From Pyrobaculum sp. (GTDB taxonomy: Archaea > Thermoproteota > Thermoprotei > Thermoproteales > Thermoproteaceae), in contig JAJHQT010000043.1 in the NCBI GenBank assembly GCA_020833205.1, positions 1-7,579 of the forward strand: a stretch of 7,579 bases of DNA, written 5' to 3'. Positions within the stretch are counted from its first letter, which is position 1; every line of letters begins with the position of its first letter. The notes below the pieces were generated by a model. It did no database searches, was not told the origin of the DNA, and saw only the letters and a list, made by a program, of their open reading frames with translations. Position numbers and translations under genes: made by a program. Of the stretch, positions 1 through 7,579 are shown piece after piece.

Positions 1-580
1 TGGTCTTTATCAGCCAGGCAAGCGCCTCTTGGAGGTCTGGATGTCCGTAATCTACTCCTGTGTCTACTACTGCAATGATTACGCCGGTGCCGTTGACGCC
101 GAACAGTTGCTCCACCCTAGAGGCGCCTATAATGTCTCTCATCACGGGAAGCGTGGGCTGGGGAGCCCCCGCGCTTTTTTCTACTAGCGTGCGTATCTCT
201 GTAAAGAAGTCTCTAGGCGGGATCTCTGGCATGGCTTTAATAAAGATCGACTTGACGTAGGGCGACTTTGCGACAACTTTAAGAGAGCTGGCGGGGCCTC
301 TGTAGTATAACTCTGCGGTTGCCCCATCTGACCTCCCTTGGAGTTTAATATTACCAATCGCAAGAGTTACGACTTTGATTTCTTTTCCAGCTATCTTCAC
401 CAGTTTTTGAAGTGGCGCGGTGTTCCACTGAGAGGCAAAGGAGTTTATGTCTGATACTACTATCTTTGCCAGAACTGGCGTGTCTGTGTCAAGTATCGCG
501 GGATTTGCGCCAGAGATTGTCTGTGCGTAAAGAATGGCTGTTGCTAGAACTAGTATTGCCAGTAATTGTTTTGAGTTCAT
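1..580 (-). CDS. Secreted subtilisin-like serine protease (S8 family), N-terminal part, cut by the left window edge
   Basis: Reading from the ATG at 580 down to base 1 gives 193 residues without a stop. Residues 1-19 look like a signal peptide: Lys4, a hydrophobic core at 5-17, and a plausible signal peptidase site after Ala19 (L-Y-A). Residues 20 to about 150 are probably a propeptide. Residues 165-182 carry the first catalytic block of the subtilase family, V-V-D-T-G-V-D-Y-G-H-P-D-L, with Asp173 as the expected catalytic aspartate. The catalytic His and Ser blocks would lie beyond the window, so activity cannot be judged. The enzyme is inferred to be exported and to cut proteins outside the cell or at its surface. 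The gene is divergent from pth2. A short AAAGGA lies 3-8 bases before the ATG, and a TATA-like element about 24 bases upstream suggests a very short leader. The family call is secure from the Asp block; the specific protease type is not. Confidence 0.88.
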   Translation of the reverse strand, partial: MNSKQLLAILVLATAILYAQTISGANPAILDTDTPVLAKIVVSDINSFASQWNTAPLQKLVKIAGKEIKVVTLAIGNIKLQGRSDGATAELYYRGPASSLKVVAKSPYVKSIFIKAMPEIPPRDFFTEIRTLVEKSAGAPQPTLPVMRDIIGASRVEQLFGVNGTGVIIAVVDTGVDYGHPDLQEALAWLIKT

Positions 581-594
581 AGTCCTTTGCTGGT

Positions 595-612
595 TAATAT
601 TTTTAAGTATTA
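595..612. promoter_or_regulatory. Shared divergent TATA region between the protease gene and pth2
   Basis: The 50-base gap between the two divergent starts contains one AT-only block, TAATATTTTTAAGTATTA, which matches its own reverse complement at 14 of 18 positions. Its centre is about 27 bases before the pth2 GTG and about 24 bases before the protease ATG. Archaeal TATA boxes sit about 25-27 bases before the transcription start, so one element (or two overlapping ones) could drive both genes as nearly leaderless transcripts. No other AT-rich candidate exists in the gap. Confidence 0.6.
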
Positions 613-630
613 CGACTTAGATGTACATCT

Positions 631-987
631 GTGAAGATGGCTATTGTAGTGAGGAAAGATCTTAAGATTTCCTGCGGCAAGGCTGCGGCACAGGTCGGCC
701 ACGCCGCGGTGGAGTGCGTAATGTTGGCTCTTGAAGAGAGTCGATGGCGGAGATGGCTAGAGCAGTGGCTTGCCGAGGGTCAGAAGAAGATTGTGCTGGC
801 CGCTGAGAATGCTGAACATCTCTACGAGCTTCATAAAAAGGCGAAGGAGCTGGACCTCCCAACCGCAGTGGTGGTCGACGCGGGGCTCACCGAGGTCCCC
901 CCAGGCACGTCTACGGCTCTCTGCGTGGGGCCTGCACCCGACGAGCTGGTGGACAAGGTGACGGGCACGCTTAAGCTTTATAGGTAA
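631..987 (+). CDS. pth2: Peptidyl-tRNA hydrolase, archaeal/eukaryotic Pth2 type
   Basis: Pth2 cleaves the ester bond of peptidyl-tRNAs released early from ribosomes, recycling tRNA in the cytoplasm. The 118 residues match the usual length of archaeal Pth2. Near the N-terminus is the family signature G-K-A-A-A-Q-V-G-H-A-A (16-26), with Lys17 as the expected catalytic lysine. Near the C-terminus is D-A-G-L-T-E-V-P-P-G-T (83-93), followed by a G-P pair at 100-101. Asp83, Thr87 and Thr95 have the spacing I recall for essential residues in the Sulfolobus enzyme. Family members often have Gln after the Thr; here it is Glu88. The GTG at 631 is preferred over the ATG at 637 because the TATA element is centred about 27 bases upstream of it and no ribosome-binding site is evident. 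The gene is divergent from the protease gene. A membrane-protein gene follows on the same strand but has its own TATA box, so an operon is not required. Confidence 0.95.
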   Translation: MKMAIVVRKDLKISCGKAAAQVGHAAVECVMLALEESRWRRWLEQWLAEGQKKIVLAAENAEHLYELHKKAKELDLPTAVVVDAGLTEVPPGTSTALCVGPAPDELVDKVTGTLKLYR

Positions 988-989
988 AG

Positions 990-997
990 TATAAATA
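990..997 (+). promoter_or_regulatory. TATA box of the small membrane protein gene
   Basis: TATAAATA begins two bases after the pth2 stop codon. It lies 20-27 bases before the GTG at 1017 but only 8-15 bases before the GTG at 1005. This favours the downstream start and suggests the small gene can be transcribed independently of pth2. Confidence 0.6.
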
Positions 998-1016
998 GGG
1001 CGGGGTGTTGGCGCTT

Positions 1017-1211
1017 GTGAAGTTGCTATACGTCTACTCCGGCTTCTCCCTTGGAATTGCAATATACTTCCTCTATCTGACGGTTGCTGGTCTAAGGACG
1101 CCGGACCTCTCGATAGGTGCAACACGGATTAACCTCTTTGACGTGGTAGTGGCGGCTTTTGTGATGTTCTCTCTATACGTGGTGTATAAGCTCACACAGA
1201 GACGTAGTTGA
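1017..1211 (+). CDS. Small two-helix membrane protein of unknown function
   Basis: I do not recognise this protein. From the GTG at 1017 it has 64 residues. Two hydrophobic stretches, at about 3-26 and 39-58, should span the membrane. They are joined by a short polar loop (R-T-P-D, then I-G-A-T-R-I-N), and the C-terminus is basic (K-L-T-Q-R-R-S), so by the positive-inside rule that end is probably cytoplasmic. An in-frame GTG at 1005 would add four residues. The 1017 start is preferred because it fits the TATA box at 990-997 and because GGGGTG at 1002-1007 could act as a weak ribosome-binding site nine bases upstream. It follows pth2 on the same strand and overlaps the radical SAM gene tail-to-tail by 20 bases. 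A real gene is favoured by its own TATA box and its clear membrane-protein composition. Short length and lack of recognised homologs keep confidence moderate. Confidence 0.62.
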   Translation: MKLLYVYSGFSLGIAIYFLYLTVAGLRTPDLSIGATRINLFDVVVAAFVMFSLYVVYKLTQRRS

Positions 1212-2889
1212 GGTAGTCCCCTTCTCCCACCTTCTTTCTAACCTCTTCAATAGAGGCGAAGGGTCGTCCGCGTAGTACGGCATCGAGCTTCTCTTTGGTG
1301 AGGCCTGGGAGATGGCGGAGGAGTCTCTTCTCCGACTTGTTTATGTCTAGGGGGTAGGGCAGGGCTAGGACGCTTCGGGAGCCGTGGTCTACTACAACTA
1401 CGTCGATGTACCGCCCCAGCTCTAGGCGGGACGGTATATGGACAAGCAGTGGGTAAGACCCCACTTGTCTGGCGTAAGTCCCGTTGTAGAAGTGCGCCTC
1501 GGTGTATACCTCTCTCAAGATGGTGCCGGTCGGCACTATCCGTCTCAGCATCTCTCTGTCAAAAACCTCTCTCACCCACTTCTTAAACTGGAGGAATCTG
1601 GTCTTGTGTTGTCTAAGCCTTGCAGTGAGCTTCTTAGCCTTTGGCCAGAGGCGGGTTGTGGGGAAGATCAAGACTTGTCTAATGTTGACTCTCCTTACCA
1701 GAAGCCCCCTCTCCAGCACCTTCTGTAGAAACTCTATATTGAGGCGGTAGGTCTCAGCGGTCTCGCCAGGTAGCCCAGCTACGAAGTTTATCCCGGCGAG
1801 GAGGTACGGCATCCCGTTGCGGCCGCGTACAGAGCCGTATTTCGTAAAGAGCTCAATTGCCTCCAGCGCCTCTTCGGGCTCTGTCTTGAGGTTGTTTATC
1901 TTGACGACTCGGGGGTCAGCCGTCTCTACGCCCATGGCGGCCACGTTGCCGGGCGTGCCGTATTTGACAAGTAGCTTAGTGATTTCGACAGATTCCGTCT
2001 TCCATCTGGCGACGGTGCCTGGGTTTACGTTGTCTATGTGCAACGTCTTGAGCTCAGGCGCAGCGTTTCTAATGCCCACCAGAAGCCGCTCTATGGCGGC
2101 GGGGCTGGGCCTGGGGAAGTCCTCCTTGCCTACGTCGTGGGCCATATATGTGTAGAAATCTGCCTGCCTCCCAAGTCTAAAATGGCGAACCCCCGCCGCG
2201 TATAGAGCCTCCACCTCCTTGACCACGCCCTCTACAGACCTGGTGACTACGGGTCCGTAGCCTACCGTGGTGCAGAAGGAGCAGCCGCCGGACACGTAGC
2301 GGGGACAGGAGCGGTATGTCTCTAGTTCTACTATGAGGTTCTTTCCATAGTTGGGGTGTTGCACGACGATTCTGGCCCCCAGCTGCGCGAATTCATCTAC
2401 TAGTCTAAAGTCTTTGTGGACCTCGGACGGCGTCGCCTTCTCTAAGCCCTCTGTCAATAGCCTATACACAACTAGATCTACGTCGCCTGTAACGACTAGG
2501 TCGTAGTATCTGCGGAATTTGTTAGATGGTACCGCCACCGTGCCGCCCTCTATGCCGTAGCCGAACTTGGCCACTGGTCCTCCCAACACCTTTACCGGCC
2601 CCTCCACTCTCCCTATGTCGAAAATCTCATCGATGTGTATCGGGGTGCCTCCTAGGTATTTCCCGGGGGTTGTGATACCAGCAATTACGACTAATAAGTC
2701 GTGTTGGGCAAGTAGCTTAAGCGAGGCAGACCAGTCGTTTCTTAGTTGGTCTATAGTGAAGTAGTGTATCCTGTCTATACCAGCTTTAGCCGCCGCGCCG
2801 GCAACGTATCTAGCGTAGACGTCTAGGTAGGGAGGCACCCCGAGGCCTGCGGGTTCGTCTGTGTAGCCGTCGACTATGGCCACGCGCAC
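1192..2889 (-). CDS. Radical SAM enzyme of the archaeal COG1031 type with C-terminal helix-hairpin-helix
   Basis: The 565-residue protein has the layout of the uncharacterised archaeal COG1031 radical SAM family. The N-terminus (1-35) has D-G-Y-T-D-E-P-A and L-G-V-P-P-Y blocks typical of that group as I recall it. The proposed 4Fe-4S ligands are Cys195, Cys203 and Cys206 in R-S-C-P-R-Y-V-S-G-G-C-S-F-C, a C-X7-C-X2-C spacing rather than the common C-X3-C-X2-C. Later core elements include H-I-D-N-V-N-P-G (284-291), G-V-E-T-A-D (320-325) and A-G-L-P-G-E-T (371-377). Residues about 455-515 form a beta-rich, possibly TRAM-like region. Residues about 520-560 (L-P-G-L-T-K-E-K-L) look like a helix-hairpin-helix, suggesting nucleic acid binding. 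Substrate and reaction are unknown; RNA modification is a guess from the architecture. The start is GTG 2889 with GAGGG just upstream; an ATG at 2891 is in another frame. The gene is divergent from the NusA-like gene. Confidence 0.88.
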   Translation of the reverse strand: MRVAIVDGYTDEPAGLGVPPYLDVYARYVAGAAAKAGIDRIHYFTIDQLRNDWSASLKLLAQHDLLVVIAGITTPGKYLGGTPIHIDEIFDIGRVEGPVKVLGGPVAKFGYGIEGGTVAVPSNKFRRYYDLVVTGDVDLVVYRLLTEGLEKATPSEVHKDFRLVDEFAQLGARIVVQHPNYGKNLIVELETYRSCPRYVSGGCSFCTTVGYGPVVTRSVEGVVKEVEALYAAGVRHFRLGRQADFYTYMAHDVGKEDFPRPSPAAIERLLVGIRNAAPELKTLHIDNVNPGTVARWKTESVEITKLLVKYGTPGNVAAMGVETADPRVVKINNLKTEPEEALEAIELFTKYGSVRGRNGMPYLLAGINFVAGLPGETAETYRLNIEFLQKVLERGLLVRRVNIRQVLIFPTTRLWPKAKKLTARLRQHKTRFLQFKKWVREVFDREMLRRIVPTGTILREVYTEAHFYNGTYARQVGSYPLLVHIPSRLELGRYIDVVVVDHGSRSVLALPYPLDINKSEKRLLRHLPGLTKEKLDAVLRGRPFASIEEVRKKVGEGDYLNYVSV

Positions 2890-2893
2890 ATTT

Positions 2894-2898
2894 CCCTC
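2894..2898 (-). promoter_or_regulatory. Probable ribosome-binding site of the radical SAM gene
   Basis: On the minus strand GAGGG lies four bases before the GTG at 2889. It supports this start over the out-of-frame ATG overlapping it at 2889-2891. Spacing is tight, so the site may be weak. Confidence 0.45.
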
Positions 2899-2906
2899 GT
2901 AATGTG

Positions 2907-2926
2907 GTTAAAAATAGTTTTTAAAC
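2907..2926. promoter_or_regulatory. Divergent TATA region between the radical SAM and NusA-like genes
   Basis: The 56-base gap holds two adjoining AT-rich elements: GTTAAAAATA at 2907-2916 and GTTTTTAAAC at 2917-2926 (approximate edges). The second is centred about 25 bases before the ATG at 2946 and is the best TATA candidate for the NusA-like gene. The first, read on the minus strand as TATTTTTAAC, is centred about 22 bases before the radical SAM GTG at 2889; the second is about 32 bases from it. Either could serve the minus-strand gene. A further TTTTTATA at 2931-2938 is too close to the plus-strand start. Confidence 0.55.
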
Positions 2927-2945
2927 GTCCTTTTTATAGTTGCTG

Positions 2946-3467
2946 ATGGTTAAGATTCCATTCTGCGAATTCTGTGTAAAGACGCGTGTGTTGTGTCAGA
3001 AGTGCCAGTCGCTTATAGACAGCGGCAGATACGGCTGGCTCGACGTAGAGGTTTCAGACGCGTTGTTGAAGGTGGAGCGTAAAATCAACTTGGCCGATGT
3101 GGAATATGTAAAGTCTTATGAGGTAGACGATTTCATAATTATACTAATGAGGAACACGAAGAGAATTCCGCGCGGCGCCTTCGTGCAACTTGAGAAAGAG
3201 CTTTCTTCTATCCTCGGCAAAAGCGTAAGGGTTGTTGAACACGGCAGCGTCAACGAGGTGATTGCCCAGTTGGTGTCGCCTGCTAAGCTACTGACCATAT
3301 CAACGTCGTGGTTGCCTGACGGCACCACTGAGACAGTGGTAAAGATCCCGTCAAGAGAGTTGAGGCGGCTGCCTATTAGGCCTGAGAGACTTCAGGCCGT
3401 TATAAGCCAGATTTCAGGTGCCAACGTTAAGGTTGAGCTGGTTAAAGAGAAAGAGCTGAGGGCGTAA
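2946..3467 (+). CDS. NusA-like RNA-binding protein with N-terminal zinc ribbon and KH domains
   Basis: This 173-residue protein begins with four cysteines in two pairs, Cys7/Cys10 and Cys17/Cys20 (C-X2-C-X6-C-X2-C), expected to bind one zinc. Two KH-like modules follow, at about 58-100 and 115-166. The first contains L-G-K-S-V-R-V-V-E (90-98), very like the end of the KH domains in archaeal NusA homologs. The usual G-X-X-G loop is not preserved; I-P-R-G (74-77) sits where it would be, so RNA binding may be altered. Crenarchaeal proteins of this arrangement are often labelled transcription elongation factor NusA-like, but direct function is, to my knowledge, unproven. The ATG at 2946 is chosen over TTG 2940 and CTG 2943 because it gives the best distance to the TATA element and starts directly at the conserved M-V-K-I-P-F-C. 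No ribosome-binding site is visible, which fits a leaderless mRNA. aspS follows after 30 bases, so co-expression is plausible. Confidence 0.8.
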   Translation: MVKIPFCEFCVKTRVLCQKCQSLIDSGRYGWLDVEVSDALLKVERKINLADVEYVKSYEVDDFIIILMRNTKRIPRGAFVQLEKELSSILGKSVRVVEHGSVNEVIAQLVSPAKLLTISTSWLPDGTTETVVKIPSRELRRLPIRPERLQAVISQISGANVKVELVKEKELRA

Positions 3468-3472
3468 ACACA

Positions 3473-3480
3473 TTTTTTAT
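3473..3480 (+). promoter_or_regulatory. T-rich element before aspS: TATA-like and possibly the end of the preceding transcript
   Basis: TTTTTTAT lies in the 30-base gap after the NusA-like stop. It is centred about 21 bases before the aspS GTG, somewhat close for a TATA box, and there is no ribosome-binding site before that GTG. The run of six T could instead help terminate the upstream transcript, as oligo-T does in archaea. Both roles are possible and sequence alone does not separate them. Confidence 0.4.
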
Positions 3481-3497
3481 CATGTTTTCCATCCCGT

Positions 3498-7579
<4,082 letters not shown>

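Noticed and set aside
1005..1016. GTG at 1005 as start of the small membrane protein
   Set aside because: It is only 8-15 bases after the TATA box, too close for initiation; GTG 1017 fits both the TATA box and a weak ribosome-binding site.
988..1016. pth2 and the small membrane protein as an obligate operon
   Set aside because: The clear TATA box right after the pth2 stop points to independent transcription, although read-through cannot be ruled out.
757..1125. A 122-codon minus-strand frame antisense to pth2
   Set aside because: Arg- and Pro-rich shadow of the conserved pth2 frame, without a family signature.
2940..2945. TTG or CTG start for the NusA-like gene, two codons before the ATG
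   Set aside because: The ATG at 2946 fits the TATA distance and opens at the conserved block; nothing favours the weaker codons.

Overview
The window looks like chromosomal DNA of a hyperthermophilic crenarchaeon of the Thermoproteales, most likely Pyrobaculum or a close relative. Three things point there. The large gene at the right end belongs to PaRep2b, a paralogous family named from Pyrobaculum aerophilum. The AspRS, Pth2 and NusA-like proteins are of archaeal type. Several genes start with GTG or ATG about 20-30 bases after a T/A-rich TATA element, with no clear Shine-Dalgarno site, as expected for leaderless crenarchaeal transcripts.

Layout. Bases 1-580 (minus) hold the N-terminal part of a secreted subtilisin-like protease that runs off the left edge. 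A shared AT-rich divergent promoter (about 595-612) separates it from pth2 (631-987, plus). A 64-residue two-helix membrane protein of unknown function follows (1017-1211, plus) with its own TATA box. It overlaps tail-to-tail with a 565-residue radical SAM enzyme (1192-2889, minus). A second divergent promoter (about 2907-2926) lies between the radical SAM gene and a NusA-like zinc-ribbon/KH protein (2946-3467, plus). aspS (3498-4787, plus) follows 30 bases later. Its stop codon overlaps that of pcm (4784-5407, minus) within one CTAG. Immediately upstream of pcm, one base away and on the same strand, is a PaRep2b protein with an open frame of at least 722 codons that continues past the right edge (5409-7579, minus).

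Function. Most of the window is housekeeping linked to translation and protein quality. Pth2 recycles peptidyl-tRNA, AspRS charges tRNA-Asp, the NusA-like protein probably binds RNA or the transcription machinery, Pcm repairs isoaspartyl damage, and the secreted protease acts outside the cell. The radical SAM protein is a conserved orphan enzyme whose substrate cannot be read from sequence. No tRNA, rRNA, CRISPR array, insertion sequence with terminal repeats, or intergenic gap above 60 bases was seen.

The least explained part is the PaRep2b gene: intact here, although the family is said to be mostly decayed, abutting pcm with no visible separate pcm promoter, and containing an internal S-T-D-R-centred duplicated module that may resemble a LAGLIDADG-type fold. 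That structural idea is inference.
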